Source: Pandoraea bronchicola
GTDB lineage: Bacteria; Pseudomonadota; Gammaproteobacteria; Burkholderiales; Burkholderiaceae
Assembly (NCBI RefSeq): GCF_902459805.1
Contig: NZ_CABPST010000005.1
Span: forward strand, 124,001 to 188,000
Direction of reading: 5' to 3'
Length of the DNA: 64,000 bases
Position numbers and translations under genes: made by a program. Each line of letters starts with the position of its first letter. Positions within the stretch are counted from its first letter, which is position 1. A model generated the notes under the pieces. It worked only from the letters and a program-made list of their open reading frames with translations, did not search any database and had not been told where the DNA came from. Shown piece after piece: positions 38,188 through 47,183 of this stretch.

Positions 38188-38498
38188 GCTTCCTCCATCA
38201 CGCACTGCAGCGGGTGCCCGGACTGCCTTGCATGGCTAACAACTTGCTCAACTTTGGTCGCCGCGACGTCGCGCGTAAAGACCCCACAAACTCCCCTGCC
38301 CTCACGGTGAACCTTGAGCATGATCTGCGTGGCAGACTCCCGGTCCTTATTAAAATATTCCTGAATGACCATCACCACGAATTCCATCGGGGTGAAATCG
38401 TCGTTCAACAGTACCACCTTGTACATCGATGGCGGCTTGAGCTTTTGCTCTTGCCGCTCCTGTACGGTGTCGTCATGCGTTGTCGGTAAGGTTGCCAT
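38184..38498 (-). CDS. clpS: ATP-dependent Clp protease adaptor ClpS
   Basis: 104 residues. [22 protein letters not shown] is the N-degron-binding core with the Asn-Asp-Asp-Phe-Thr-Pro-Met stretch, and [20 protein letters not shown] follows. It delivers substrates with Leu, Phe, Tyr or Trp at the N-terminus to ClpAP. It is coupled to clpA through the ATGA overlap and is divergent from the cold-shock gene. Confidence 0.97.
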   Translation of the reverse strand: MATLPTTHDDTVQERQEQKLKPPSMYKVVLLNDDFTPMEFVVMVIQEYFNKDRESATQIMLKVHREGRGVCGVFTRDVAATKVEQVVSHARQSGHPLQCVMEEA

Positions 38499-38940
38499 AC
38501 GTGGATTCTAAACAACTCCCGGGTGCAGGAAGCAATCGGAGCCCCTATTGCCGCCTGCCGTCCGGTCGTCCACCGGAATGCCAACACTCGTCTATCAGCG
38601 CGCGCGTTGTCCAGCAAGGCGCCGCAGCCCGGACTATCGGGGGGTGCCACACCCATATGAGTCAGCTTAACCCAAATTTCAAGGGCGTGTCTCTGCACCC
38701 CTTATACCCCCTCAGATATAAGGGTAAAACCTGATCGAACACAACTTCTATCGTTCAAAAAGGGCTTGACACTATTGGCAGTTAGCGAAAACAATCATCG
38801 TGGCGCTTTTCCTCTATAAGCGTTTTAAAAGAAAAGATGCCTGGGTGAGCCTAAGAAGCCGCCGCCAGCCGGCGGGTTTTTCAGATGTGCTCGTTGTTGC
38901 GGTGATATGTAGTAGTCGTAATTGTTTAGGGGAAGTTTGT
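38499..38940. other. 442-bp divergent regulatory region between clpS and the cold-shock gene
   Basis: Contains the clpS promoter side (GC-rich, 38499-38640) and an AT-richer half toward the cold-shock gene. A long 5' leader of about 140 nt precedes the cold-shock ATG. The ORFs through it are not convincing. Confidence 0.5.
38766..38795 (+). promoter_or_regulatory. Promoter of the cold-shock gene
   Basis: Perfect TTGACA (38766-38771) with AACAAT (38790-38795) at 18 bp. The resulting leader of roughly 140 nt fits the long untranslated leaders of cspA-type genes. Confidence 0.55.
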
Positions 38941-39147
38941 ATGGCAACCGGTACGGTCAAATGGTTTAACGACGCCAAGGGTTTTGGTTTCATCACGCCG
39001 GATGAGGGTGGCGAAGATCTGTTCGCCCACTTCTCGGCGATCCAGATGAACGGTTTCAAGACCCTCAAGGAAGGTCAGAAGGTGCAGTTCGAGGTCGTCC
39101 AAGGCCCGAAGGGCAAGCAGGCTTCGAACATCCAGGCTGCTGCCTGA
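38941..39147 (+). CDS. CspA-family cold-shock protein
   Basis: 68 residues. [20 protein letters not shown] carries RNP1 (KGFGFI) and DLFAHF is RNP2; the single OB fold binds single-stranded RNA and DNA. ATG 38941 follows GGGGAAG. An upstream in-frame ATG at 38800 is within the leader and is rejected. A terminator follows. Confidence 0.96.
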   Translation: MATGTVKWFNDAKGFGFITPDEGGEDLFAHFSAIQMNGFKTLKEGQKVQFEVVQGPKGKQASNIQAAA

Positions 39148-39702
39148 GAGCAGCGCCGTTCGATGCATTGAAAACCCGGCTTCGGCCGGGTTTTTTATTG
39201 CACCGCAACAATGTGCGCACCATAGTGAAACATTTTGGATCCGTTTTTGAATGCAAATGAGAACGCAACTTTCCACTCCATGCCAGGAGCTTCCCGGAAT
39301 TTAACTGCGTTTAATCTCTTATAAAGTTTCATTCATCGCAATATTCCACTCCGTTATTAAAATAACTCCCGACACTTCCCCGGTTGCGGAAATCAATTAC
39401 GCAATTGCAGCAATTGACTAAGTATTCCTACGCAGTCGCACGGTTAACCAGCATCACGTAGTCATTCGTCAAGCATCGGAAAGAAATAGCTTTTTAACCT
39501 TTCCGAAAGCAAAACCGGAACCCGAAGGGCGTGCGTGAATCGATTGCCTGTTTCCCATATGGCACGTGTGATCCCGCCGCGCCCTCCCCTGCGCCGGAAC
39601 GCTGACCGGCCCGCCCCCTAGGCGTGCGTTCCTGACTTGGAAATGCAACGGGCCGCCCGTCGGCAGCCCGTTTGGACACTTCCGCCTAAAGTGGGGATGC
39701 CG
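39148..39702. other. 555-bp intergenic region with an AT-rich centre
   Basis: Between the cold-shock gene and the end of the salicylate hydroxylase operon. 39230-39500 is AT-rich compared with its flanks. It contains an inverted repeat TCGGAAAG (39476-39483) / CTTTCCGA (39499-39506). A GC-rich imperfect hairpin near 39647-39671 may end the minus-strand operon. No ORF supported; this looks like the boundary between core DNA and the catabolic block. Confidence 0.5.
39171..39196 (+). terminator. Terminator of the cold-shock gene
   Basis: AAACCCGGC-TTCG-GCCGGGTTT (39172-39193) with a UUCG loop and six T. Confidence 0.9.
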
Positions 39703-40029
39703 TCAGCCCAGATCGACGTAGACCTTGCCGGCCTCAATGCGAATCGGGTAGGTCCTCACGGCCTCGGTGAGCGGCGCGCACAGGACGGCGCCGGTTCGGA
39801 CGTCAAATTTGCCCTGATGCAGCGGGCACTCGATCTCATGCCCCTCCAGAAACCCGTCGCACAGGCGCGCGTTTCCGTGAGTGCACGCGTTATCGGTTGC
39901 AAACACCTCGCCATCCACGCCGTACAAGGCAATGTCCCGGCCGCCCACGATCAGGCCGATCACGTCATCCTCGGGAATCGCGTCGCGCGACGCTGCCTCA
40001 ATCCAGTTTCCACACATGATGTTTCTCAT
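39703..40029 (-). CDS. Rieske-type ferredoxin of the salicylate 5-hydroxylase (NagAb-like)
   Basis: 108 residues. The Rieske ligands are Cys49-x-His51 and Cys68-x-x-His71, spaced 16 residues apart, typical of oxygenase ferredoxins. It carries electrons from the NagAa-like reductase to the terminal oxygenase. ATG 40029 is one base from the beta-subunit stop (TGAGATG); ATG 40017 is an alternative. Last gene of the operon. Confidence 0.92.
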   Translation of the reverse strand: MRNIMCGNWIEAASRDAIPEDDVIGLIVGGRDIALYGVDGEVFATDNACTHGNARLCDGFLEGHEIECPLHQGKFDVRTGAVLCAPLTEAVRTYPIRIEAGKVYVDLG

Positions 40030-40030
40030 C

Positions 40031-40504
40031 TCAGATCGGGTAAATCAGCGAGTTGGGAATCATCTCGCTGTCGAAAATGCACTGGCGCGATGCGAACTTC
40101 CATCCGTCGCCGGTGTGTTTGACGATGTCCAGATAGCGCCCGACCGACAGGATGTCGGTGAGTTGATCGGGCTTCGTGCGAAACACCGCGTAGTTGGCCT
40201 CGACATGCAGCGTATCCGCGTCAAGTCGACGGATTGCCGGCAGCCCGATCACATGACGTTGGTAATACGGGTCGTGAAACAGCGTATCGCGAATCCCATA
40301 GATACGGTCTCGCAGCATGCCGCGGCTTTCGAACGACAGCGTGGCCAGCGGCAGCCCCATCTCGAAGTTCTCGCGCGGCTGAATGCGGTAGATGCAGTCG
40401 TCGAGAAAGAAGTCCGGCCAGGCGTCCCACTGTTGCGCATCGAGCGCCGCCGCATAAGCGGCATTGAGTTCGACCACCGCCTGAAAGGTTGCAAAATCCA
40501 CCAT
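40031..40504 (-). CDS. Aromatic-ring hydroxylase small subunit (NagH-like)
   Basis: 157 residues of the ring-hydroxylating-dioxygenase beta family (SnoaL-like fold): [53 protein letters not shown] is the diagnostic stretch. It is structural in the alpha3-beta3 hexamer. It lies 12 bp after the large-subunit stop. Confidence 0.92.
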   Translation of the reverse strand: MVDFATFQAVVELNAAYAAALDAQQWDAWPDFFLDDCIYRIQPRENFEMGLPLATLSFESRGMLRDRIYGIRDTLFHDPYYQRHVIGLPAIRRLDADTLHVEANYAVFRTKPDQLTDILSVGRYLDIVKHTGDGWKFASRQCIFDSEMIPNSLIYPI

Positions 40505-40516
40505 CGTGTCGTCTCC

Positions 40517-41803
40517 TCAAACGCCCATGACGCGGCGCCAATAGGCGTACATGCCGCGGATCAAGGTTTCCGTCACCATATGTTCGGTGTTCTCCACGCC
40601 CGTGCCGCCCAATTCGGCGATCACGCGGTGCCACGGCTTCTGCGCGAAGCCCTCCTGCGAGCACTCGATGGCCTCGCCGTCGTCGGCCGACACGAAACCC
40701 GCCGGGCCAAACAGATTGGCTTGACGCAAGCGGCGCTGCGTCATTTCTTCGGTATCGTCTTCGAAGCCGAAATGGGTCCAGACAAAATCGAATGAATCGG
40801 GCCCGCGCGGCTGAATATGACGCGTCGACACGGAGTTGACCTGCTGTTGCAGGATCACGCTGGGGAAGAGCGTCATAAGCACCGCCGTCGGCCCCTTCCA
40901 CCAGTCTTCCTGCACGATGTCGAGAAAGCGCATGTCGTTGAGCGACATCGATTCCTTGAAGCTCGACACCCCCGAAGTCACCTCGCCGCCGCCGCCCTGC
41001 CCGCGCGTGGAGATCATTGCGGCGTGACGTCCGTGGGCGTCCATCACCAGACGCGACTTGTTATCCGCGCGCCACAGGCCGAACGTCACGAACCACGTAT
41101 GCAGCAGTCCCGGGTGGTACGGATCCTTGATGTTCTCCTGCATCAGCTTCCAGTTCCCCGGAATACGTTGCTTGTTGTAGCCGAGGAGTTTCAGCTTTCG
41201 CCCATCGAACAGGCGATCGAAATACGCGCAGATGTCCGGCCCGAGAAAGTTTTCGAGCGATTCGATGCCGTGATCGAACGACGCGAAAATCACACCACCG
41301 CGTGTGGCGACCTTCAACTGGGTGAGGCCGTGATCTTCCGGCCTGAAGTCCTTCGGCATGCCGCCGTTGACCTTGCCGTCCTGCTTGACACCGCGCCGGA
41401 ACGGCACCCCTTGCAGATTGCCCTTCAGGTCATAGTTCCACTGGTGATACGGGCAATGAAAGTCCGTGCGATTGCCGCGCTTTTCGCGACAGAACTTCAT
41501 GCCGCGATGTGCGCAGACGTTTTCCACAACGTTGATCTCACCCGATGCATCTCGCGTCACGATGACGGAGCGCTCTCCAATCACCGTCCGTTTGAAATCG
41601 CCCGGATGCGGCACTTCGGCTTCGAGTCCGACGTAGTTCCAGTGATGGCGATAGAAGCACTCGTCCAACTCGCGCCGGTACAGTTGTTCGTCTGTGTAGA
41701 CGCGAAATGGAATGCGGCTCGAGCCCTCGGTGGGCCAGAAGTCCGAAGGTTCGGCGCCAGCGGACTGCGCCGGTTCGAACCCGGTCTGCGGTGTTGTACT
41801 CAC
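40517..41803 (-). CDS. Salicylate 5-hydroxylase large subunit (NagG-like Rieske oxygenase)
   Basis: 428 residues. Rieske site: Cys97-x-His99 and Cys117-x-x-His120. Mononuclear iron: His230 and His235 in DPYHPGLLH, with Asp374 or Asp375 in SADDGE as the carboxylate; Asp227 is the bridging aspartate. Stretches such as NIKDPYHPGLLHTWF, STRHIQP and MVTETLIRGMYAYWRRVMG match what I remember of NagG, which turns salicylate into gentisate. Anthranilate dioxygenase is a less likely reading. The start is GTG 41803 with AGGAG 7 bp upstream; no ATG fits. Confidence 0.88.
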   Translation of the reverse strand: MSTTPQTGFEPAQSAGAEPSDFWPTEGSSRIPFRVYTDEQLYRRELDECFYRHHWNYVGLEAEVPHPGDFKRTVIGERSVIVTRDASGEINVVENVCAHRGMKFCREKRGNRTDFHCPYHQWNYDLKGNLQGVPFRRGVKQDGKVNGGMPKDFRPEDHGLTQLKVATRGGVIFASFDHGIESLENFLGPDICAYFDRLFDGRKLKLLGYNKQRIPGNWKLMQENIKDPYHPGLLHTWFVTFGLWRADNKSRLVMDAHGRHAAMISTRGQGGGGEVTSGVSSFKESMSLNDMRFLDIVQEDWWKGPTAVLMTLFPSVILQQQVNSVSTRHIQPRGPDSFDFVWTHFGFEDDTEEMTQRRLRQANLFGPAGFVSADDGEAIECSQEGFAQKPWHRVIAELGGTGVENTEHMVTETLIRGMYAYWRRVMGV

Positions 41804-41885
41804 GATCGTCTCCTGAGGCGGATGGGGAATGCAGGCGATACAGGCAAGCGGAAAATGGCATCGGCGAACGGGCTTGCCCAGTGCG

Positions 41886-42899
41886 TCATGCCGCCTTTGC
41901 GTAGAACGCGTCGGCGTAGATATGCGCGGCGTCGAGGCCGCGCTCGCGCAGAAGCCTGGTGGCGGCGTCAACCATCGGTGGCGCGCCGCAGAGATACGCA
42001 CGCCAGCCGGTGAGCGCGTCTCGTGCGGTGAAATCGGTAGCGAGCGCTTCGGTAACGTGCCCGAGACGGAACGCACGATCTTCCCGCCCCGTGGTTGCGG
42101 TGGTTGTCACGACATGCAGACGAATACCGTTGTGACGCGACGCGAGTTCGCGCAGCCAAGCGAGGCCATACACGTCTTCCGGAGCGCGCGCGCCGACATA
42201 GATTTCGATGGGATTGTTCATGCCGCGGGCGAGCGCGCCGCGCACGATCGACAACACCGGCGCGAGCCCGGTGCCCCCCGCGACGCAGAGCATCGGCCCG
42301 TCGTGACGCGTACGCAGATACGACGTGCCGAGCGGCCCCGACACACGCACGGTATCGCCAACCCTGAGCTGTTCGTCGATGTAACCGGTCACGGCACCGC
42401 CGGGCACGCGGCGGATGTGGAATTCCAGCGTGTCGTCGGCGTCGAGTCCGGCCATCGAATAGGGGCGGATGTGCGAGGACGTGAATTGCAGCGTTGCGTA
42501 CTGACCGGGAGAGAAGCTGAGCGGCTTCGCGGGCTTGAGCACGAGTCGTTTGATGTCGTGGGTCAGCGGCTCGATGGCGAGCACCGTCGCCTTGAGAATC
42601 TTCGCAGGATGCACGACGACTTCGTCGACCTCCGGCAATTCGATTTCGCAGTCTGCGTGCACGGTGGACTGACAAGCGAGGACATATCGCGCCGGGTTCG
42701 CCCCGTCGTCGTGATGGCGATATTCGATGCCTTCGGCTTGCAGCACGTCCCCCGAAATCACCCGGCAACGGCATGTGCCGCAGCGCCCGGACAGGCAACT
42801 GTACGAAATCGGAATCTGACGGTCGGTGAGCGCTTTGAGCAGGTTTTCGCCGGTGGCGACGTCAAGGCGCTCGCCGAGCGGCTGCACGTGAACTTGCAT
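41886..42899 (-). CDS. NADH-ferredoxin reductase of the salicylate 5-hydroxylase (NagAa-like)
   Basis: 337 residues from ATG 42899. [2Fe-2S] cysteines at 35, 40, 43 and 76; FAD motif RPYSMA (145-150); NAD motif GGTGLAP (208-214); C-terminal AYLCGAPPMVDAA. It takes electrons from NADH and hands them to the Rieske ferredoxin. First gene of the minus-strand operon; GGAG lies 9 bp upstream. ATG 42914 is a slightly longer alternative. The domain plan is the same as that of the reductase at 5069, but the partners differ. Confidence 0.92.
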   Translation of the reverse strand: MQVHVQPLGERLDVATGENLLKALTDRQIPISYSCLSGRCGTCRCRVISGDVLQAEGIEYRHHDDGANPARYVLACQSTVHADCEIELPEVDEVVVHPAKILKATVLAIEPLTHDIKRLVLKPAKPLSFSPGQYATLQFTSSHIRPYSMAGLDADDTLEFHIRRVPGGAVTGYIDEQLRVGDTVRVSGPLGTSYLRTRHDGPMLCVAGGTGLAPVLSIVRGALARGMNNPIEIYVGARAPEDVYGLAWLRELASRHNGIRLHVVTTTATTGREDRAFRLGHVTEALATDFTARDALTGWRAYLCGAPPMVDAATRLLRERGLDAAHIYADAFYAKAA

Positions 42900-42982
42900 G
42901 GGGATTGTCTCCATTACGTCAGCGCCCGCCGGACGCTGCATCTGGCGTTCAGACGCCGTTTGCAAGAAGCATCGCGCAACTC

Positions 42983-43016
42983 GCGATATAAACCAATAGA
43001 ATCTCATTTATATCGC
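42983..43016. promoter_or_regulatory. Candidate NahR/NagR-type operator between operon and regulator
   Basis: GCGATATAAA (42983-42992) and TTTATATCGC (43007-43016) form a perfect 10-bp inverted repeat around a 14-bp AT-rich core. It sits between the divergent starts at 42899 and 43062, the usual location of a LysR-type activator site. Confidence 0.65.
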
Positions 43017-43061
43017 CCATAGATTTCAGTGATTTTACGAATCACCAAGACACGCCGCCCC

Positions 43062-43973
43062 ATGGACCTGCATTCTGTCGACCTGAACCTGCTGGTGGTC
43101 TTCCAGCATCTGTACAACGCGAGACGCGTTTCGCGCGTGGCCGAAACGCTCGGCGTTACGCAACCGGCCGTCAGCAACTCGCTCGCGCGACTGCGAAAGT
43201 TGTTCAACGACGAGCTTTTCATCCGCACTTCGCGAGGTATGCTGCCAACGCCGATGGCGATTGAACTGGCCGAACCGGTGGCCACTGCGCTGGACGCGTT
43301 ACATGGCGTATTCAACCGCCAGCTCGCCTTCGATCCGGCAACGAGCCAACGCGCATTTCAGATCGCCATGACGGACATTGGCGAAGTACATTTCCTGCCG
43401 AAGCTCATGCATGCACTTGGCGAGCAGGCGCCGGGCATCACGGTCAGCACGGTGCGCAATACGGCCGTCAACTTGCGGGAGGAGATGGCGGCGGGTCAGG
43501 TGGATCTCGCCGTAGGGCATCTGCCCGATCTCACGGCCGAGTTCTTCCAGCGGCGGCTGTTCCGGCAGAAGTATGTGTGTATGTTCCGGCCGGGGCATCC
43601 GCTCGACAAACCGAAGAAAACACGCATGGCGCGCGAGGATTTCGAGCGGGCGGAACAGGTCATGGTCATTGCCGCAGGCACCGGGCACGGACAGGTCGAC
43701 GACTTCATGGCGCGAGCCCACGTGCAACGCAACATCCGGCTGCGTGTGCCGCATTTCGTCGCGCTCGCCGACATCCTGCACGCTACGGATCTCATTGCGA
43801 CCGTGACGGAGAAGTTCGCCCTGCGCAGCGCGCAGCACTTCGGTCTGCGTTATGTCGATCATCCGCTGGATTTGCCGGACGTACAGATCAATCTGTTCTG
43901 GCATGCGCGCTATCACCAGGAGCCGGCGAGCCGGTGGATGCGCACCCTGTTATTCGATCTGTTTTCGGAGTGA
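43062..43973 (+). CDS. LysR-type regulator, NahR/NagR-like
   Basis: 303 residues. N-terminal winged HTH (VDLNLLVVFQHLYNARRVSRVAETLGVTQPAVSNSLARLRKLFND) and an effector domain with AMTDIGEVHFLPKLM, VIAAGTGHGQVDDFM and NLFWHARYHQEPASRWMR, all close to NahR, the salicylate-responsive activator. Divergent from the NagAa-GHAb-like genes, so it probably activates them with salicylate. ATG 43062 is chosen; an upstream TTG in frame at 43029 is unlikely. Confidence 0.92.
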   Translation: MDLHSVDLNLLVVFQHLYNARRVSRVAETLGVTQPAVSNSLARLRKLFNDELFIRTSRGMLPTPMAIELAEPVATALDALHGVFNRQLAFDPATSQRAFQIAMTDIGEVHFLPKLMHALGEQAPGITVSTVRNTAVNLREEMAAGQVDLAVGHLPDLTAEFFQRRLFRQKYVCMFRPGHPLDKPKKTRMAREDFERAEQVMVIAAGTGHGQVDDFMARAHVQRNIRLRVPHFVALADILHATDLIATVTEKFALRSAQHFGLRYVDHPLDLPDVQINLFWHARYHQEPASRWMRTLLFDLFSE

Positions 43974-43983
43974 CGCTCGAGGC

Positions 43984-45099
43984 TCAGCGTCCGTGCCAGG
44001 TTTCCCACAGCCCGCGCCAGAACGCGTTGGCGTTACGCCGCGCCTGCCAGCGAAAATTCGGCAGCGCGACGGCGAGCCATTGGCTGGCGAGATCGATGCG
44101 GCGCTCGCCGAAGCGGTGCGGCGCATTGAAGAGGTCGAGATACGCCTGCCGGTAGTGCTGCACCATCGCGGCGTCACGGTAGTAGGTTTCCATCCAGCGA
44201 CGCGACGCCGCCCCGATCTGCGCACGCAGCGACGCGTTCTCCAGCAACGCCGCCAAGGGCGCCTCGGCAGCCTCCAGCGGCACGTCGACCCAGGGAAGAT
44301 CGCAAGCCCCGGTCAGATGGCGAAGCTGTGCCTGCACGCGATTGTCGAGGTGACCGAGCGTTGGTTTGCCTTGCGAGAGCGCCTCGAGGCCCGAGAGGTG
44401 ATAGTTGCCTGTCACACATTCGTCCAGCGCAACGGCAGCACGCTGCTTCAGGCGCAAACACTCGTCATGCGGCACCCCCATGATGAGCCGGACCTCGCAC
44501 AGCCCCCGGCGCTCGAGCCGACGCAGCAAGCGCAGCGTCTGCGGCGCCCCCTTCGTCTCCCAGCGCTTGCGCCAACCCGACGAGGCTCCACTGGGCGAAA
44601 AAACGACCACAGGACACCCCGTCTCGCCTGGACATTCGGGTTGCGGCAGATAGCGCTCGTCGTCGAGCGGCACGATATTGGGTACCACGCGCGCGAACGG
44701 ATAGAAGCGCTCGGGCCCCTGGGCAATGACGAGTTGAGGCAGCGGGTCGTTGACGATGCGCTCGCGCATGACGGCGTCGTCGCGGCACCATAGCTCTGGC
44801 GCCGAGTGAAACTGACGGATCAAGCGCTTGTTGCCGAAACGACGCAGAACGTCGGCGCCGAACGTCGCCTCCATCGGAAATATCTGATGGATATGAATGA
44901 CATCTGCCGCAGCAATGACGTCGAGGGCTTCTTCACGATGACGCTGCCAGTCGAGGTCAACGGCAAAGGTGCGCGACGCATATGCGGCCGCGTCATAGAC
45001 GACGTGCCGCGCGGCGATATCGGTATGCCGGTTCAGCGCCGAGACGATGTTGCCCGGGCTGCCCGCCACTGGCGTATGAGAGAGGTGGACGACCTTCAT
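43984..45099 (-). CDS. Glycosyltransferase family 1/4-like protein
   Basis: 371 residues. It starts MKVVHLSHTPVAGSPGNIVSAL, the GT-B N-terminal strand and loop; IHIHQIF and the C-terminal LSGLEALSQGKPTLGH (the usual E-x-x-A-x-G-x-P donor-site motif) support a retaining GT4-like fold. Sugar and acceptor unknown. It is not beside other polysaccharide genes: the neighbours are the LysR regulator and an SDR. Confidence 0.8.
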   Translation of the reverse strand: MKVVHLSHTPVAGSPGNIVSALNRHTDIAARHVVYDAAAYASRTFAVDLDWQRHREEALDVIAAADVIHIHQIFPMEATFGADVLRRFGNKRLIRQFHSAPELWCRDDAVMRERIVNDPLPQLVIAQGPERFYPFARVVPNIVPLDDERYLPQPECPGETGCPVVVFSPSGASSGWRKRWETKGAPQTLRLLRRLERRGLCEVRLIMGVPHDECLRLKQRAAVALDECVTGNYHLSGLEALSQGKPTLGHLDNRVQAQLRHLTGACDLPWVDVPLEAAEAPLAALLENASLRAQIGAASRRWMETYYRDAAMVQHYRQAYLDLFNAPHRFGERRIDLASQWLAVALPNFRWQARRNANAFWRGLWETWHGR

Positions 45100-45365
45100 T
45101 CGCGCAGTCTACGTCGCTTGCACCATGCGCGGGTTTACGGTGACGCACGGCGCAACTTACATGCCGTTACGCCTGTAATACGCCGCTCGGCAGCGGCCGC
45201 ACTCACGCGCGAAACGATGAAACACAGCAACGGTGCGGGGTATCGGGCGGTTTCCCGGAGTTTGCCAATCTCGCAAGCCCTCGGGTCGATCGACTTTTCA
45301 CCGCCGCGACGTTGCATTTCTTACGATGACGCTCACACCGCATGCGCCACGAATTCAGACGATGC

Positions 45366-46109
45366 TCACGCGCTATAACCGCCGTCGATGGTGAGGCTTG
45401 CGCCGGTCACGAAGCTCGCCTCGTCGCTGGCGACGTAGGCCACCATCGCCGCGATGTCCTCCGGGCGGGCGTGATACTTGAGCGCCATCATGTCGTGCAT
45501 CGACGCGGCGAAATCGCCCTCGGCGGGGTTCATGTCGGTATTCGTCGGGCCCGGCTGAACGTTATTGACCGTGATGCCTCGCCCACCGACATCGCGCGCC
45601 ATGCCTTTGACGAGGCCGACCAGCGCTGCCTTGCTCATTGCATACGTCGCGCCGCCCTCGAACGGTATGCGCTCCGCGTTGCATGAGCCGATGTTGATGA
45701 TGCGTCCGCCTTCCCCCATGTGCGCGAGCGCCGCCTTCGACGCGACGAACACGGCACGCACGTTCACGTTGAGCATGCGATCGAAGTCCTCGAGCGCGAG
45801 ATCGGCAACCGATCCCAGCGTGAACACGCCGGCGTTGTTCACAAGAATGTCGATCTTGCCGAGTTGCTGCGCGGTGTCGTTCACTGCGCGGGTCAACGCG
45901 GCGGCATCGCTCGCGTCGGCGAGCAAGGCGATCGCACGACCGCCCGACGCCTGAATGCGGGCCACGAGGGCTTGCGCTGCCGCCTTCGATCCCTTGTACG
46001 TAAAGGCGACGGTCGCCCCGCCGTCGGCGAACCGCTGCACGATGGCCGCGCCAATACCGCGCGAGCCGCCCGTCACAAATGCCACTTTGCCTTGGAAATT
46101 CGTTGCCAT
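45366..46109 (-). CDS. Short-chain dehydrogenase/reductase (FabG-like)
   Basis: 247 residues, classical SDR. Cofactor motif TGGSRGIG (N-terminal), VNNAGV, catalytic Ser (INIGSCNAER region), Tyr-x-x-x-Lys in YAMSKAALVGL, and the PGPTNTDMNP segment. NADP(H) preference is suggested by the basic residue after the glycine motif. Substrate unknown. Divergent from a LysR gene (105 bp apart) that probably controls it. Confidence 0.9.
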   Translation of the reverse strand: MATNFQGKVAFVTGGSRGIGAAIVQRFADGGATVAFTYKGSKAAAQALVARIQASGGRAIALLADASDAAALTRAVNDTAQQLGKIDILVNNAGVFTLGSVADLALEDFDRMLNVNVRAVFVASKAALAHMGEGGRIINIGSCNAERIPFEGGATYAMSKAALVGLVKGMARDVGGRGITVNNVQPGPTNTDMNPAEGDFAASMHDMMALKYHARPEDIAAMVAYVASDEASFVTGASLTIDGGYSA

Positions 46110-46174
46110 GGTGTTGCTCCACCGGTTGAAAAGTGAAGCCAGTATCGGTGGCAAATTACATCGCAACTAGACCA

Positions 46175-46189
46175 TAATGACGATCATTA
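46175..46189. promoter_or_regulatory. Dyad in the SDR-LysR divergent region
   Basis: TAATGA-CGA-TCATTA is a perfect 6-bp inverted repeat 25 bp upstream of the LysR start, a plausible autoregulatory and activation site. Confidence 0.5.
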
Positions 46190-46214
46190 ATTTCAACCCA
46201 ATGGAACAGATGAA

Positions 46215-47138
46215 ATGGACGCGCTGCATCTGATCGAGTCCTTCGTCCTCAGCGCACGTGCGGGAAGTTTCTCGGCAGCCGCGCGGCGACTCGGGATGAC
46301 GCCTGCGGCGGTGAGCAAGAATGTGGCGCGTCTGGAAGCCCAACTCGGCTTGCGGCTGTTTCATCGGAGCACCCGGAGCCTCACGCTGACGGCGGGCGGC
46401 GAGCGTTTCCTGCTCGACGTCGATGGACCGTTCGCCGCGTTGACCGACGCCTTCTCGCGCGCCGCAGAAGGCGAGGGAAAGCCGTCCGGCGTGCTCAAGG
46501 TCAGCGTGGCGCATGCGTTCGGCCGTCAGTATCTCGTGCCGTTGCTCGGCGACTTTCTTGCGCGCTATCCGGACATCGTGCCGGACTGGCGGTTCGACAA
46601 CCGGACCGTGGACGTGGTGGCGGAGGGCTTCGACGCCGCGATTGGCGGAGGCATCGAGCTCACGCCCGGCGTTATCGCACGCCGGCTTGCCCCGACCTAC
46701 GCCGTGATTTGCGCATCCCCTGAGTACATGGCCGGACGCAAAGCGCCCACGCATCCAGCGGATCTGGCCGCCTGCGACGCCGTGATCCGGCGCTCCGGCA
46801 TGTCGGGACGACTTCGCGCATGGGACCTGTGCAACGCCGCCGGTGAGCGGGTCAGCATCGAGGCACGGACCCGCATGATCTTCGACGATCCGGAGGCCAT
46901 GGCACATGCTGTAGCGCTAGGCTATGGCGTGGCGTTGCTGCCAATGCCGCACGCGGCGCCATTGCTGGCGTCGGGCCGCATTCAACGGTTGCTGCCAGGC
47001 TGGTTCGAAGAGTATGGCGGGGTGTCCATCTACTACTCGAACAAGAAGCTGTTGCCGCTGCGAACGCGTGTGTTCGTGGATCACGTTGTCCAGGCATTCG
47101 AACAACAACGCCTCGCGGCCTGGTTCGACGGACGGTAA
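46215..47138 (+). CDS. LysR-type transcriptional regulator
   Basis: 307 residues. HTH: SFVLSARAGSFSAAARRLGMTPAAVSKNVARLEAQLGLRLFHRSTR. Effector domain of the type with VDVVAEGFDAAIGGG and PEAMAHAVALGYGVALLPM, common in CrgA/AaeR-like regulators of redox or SDR genes. Divergent from the SDR at 45366, which is its likely target. Confidence 0.92.
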   Translation: MDALHLIESFVLSARAGSFSAAARRLGMTPAAVSKNVARLEAQLGLRLFHRSTRSLTLTAGGERFLLDVDGPFAALTDAFSRAAEGEGKPSGVLKVSVAHAFGRQYLVPLLGDFLARYPDIVPDWRFDNRTVDVVAEGFDAAIGGGIELTPGVIARRLAPTYAVICASPEYMAGRKAPTHPADLAACDAVIRRSGMSGRLRAWDLCNAAGERVSIEARTRMIFDDPEAMAHAVALGYGVALLPMPHAAPLLASGRIQRLLPGWFEEYGGVSIYYSNKKLLPLRTRVFVDHVVQAFEQQRLAAWFDGR

Positions 47139-47183
47139 GTTGGTGCCCTGGCGATGAGATTCGGCGCCGCAGACCGTTGGCGA

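Noticed and set aside
38800-38940. N-terminal extension of the cold-shock protein from ATG 38800
   Set aside because: The family is 65-70 residues and begins at MATGTVKWF; the upstream part fits a long untranslated leader.
41765-41785. GGTTCGAAC resembling a tRNA T-loop
   Set aside because: It lies inside the NagG-like coding region with no acceptor or anticodon stems around it.
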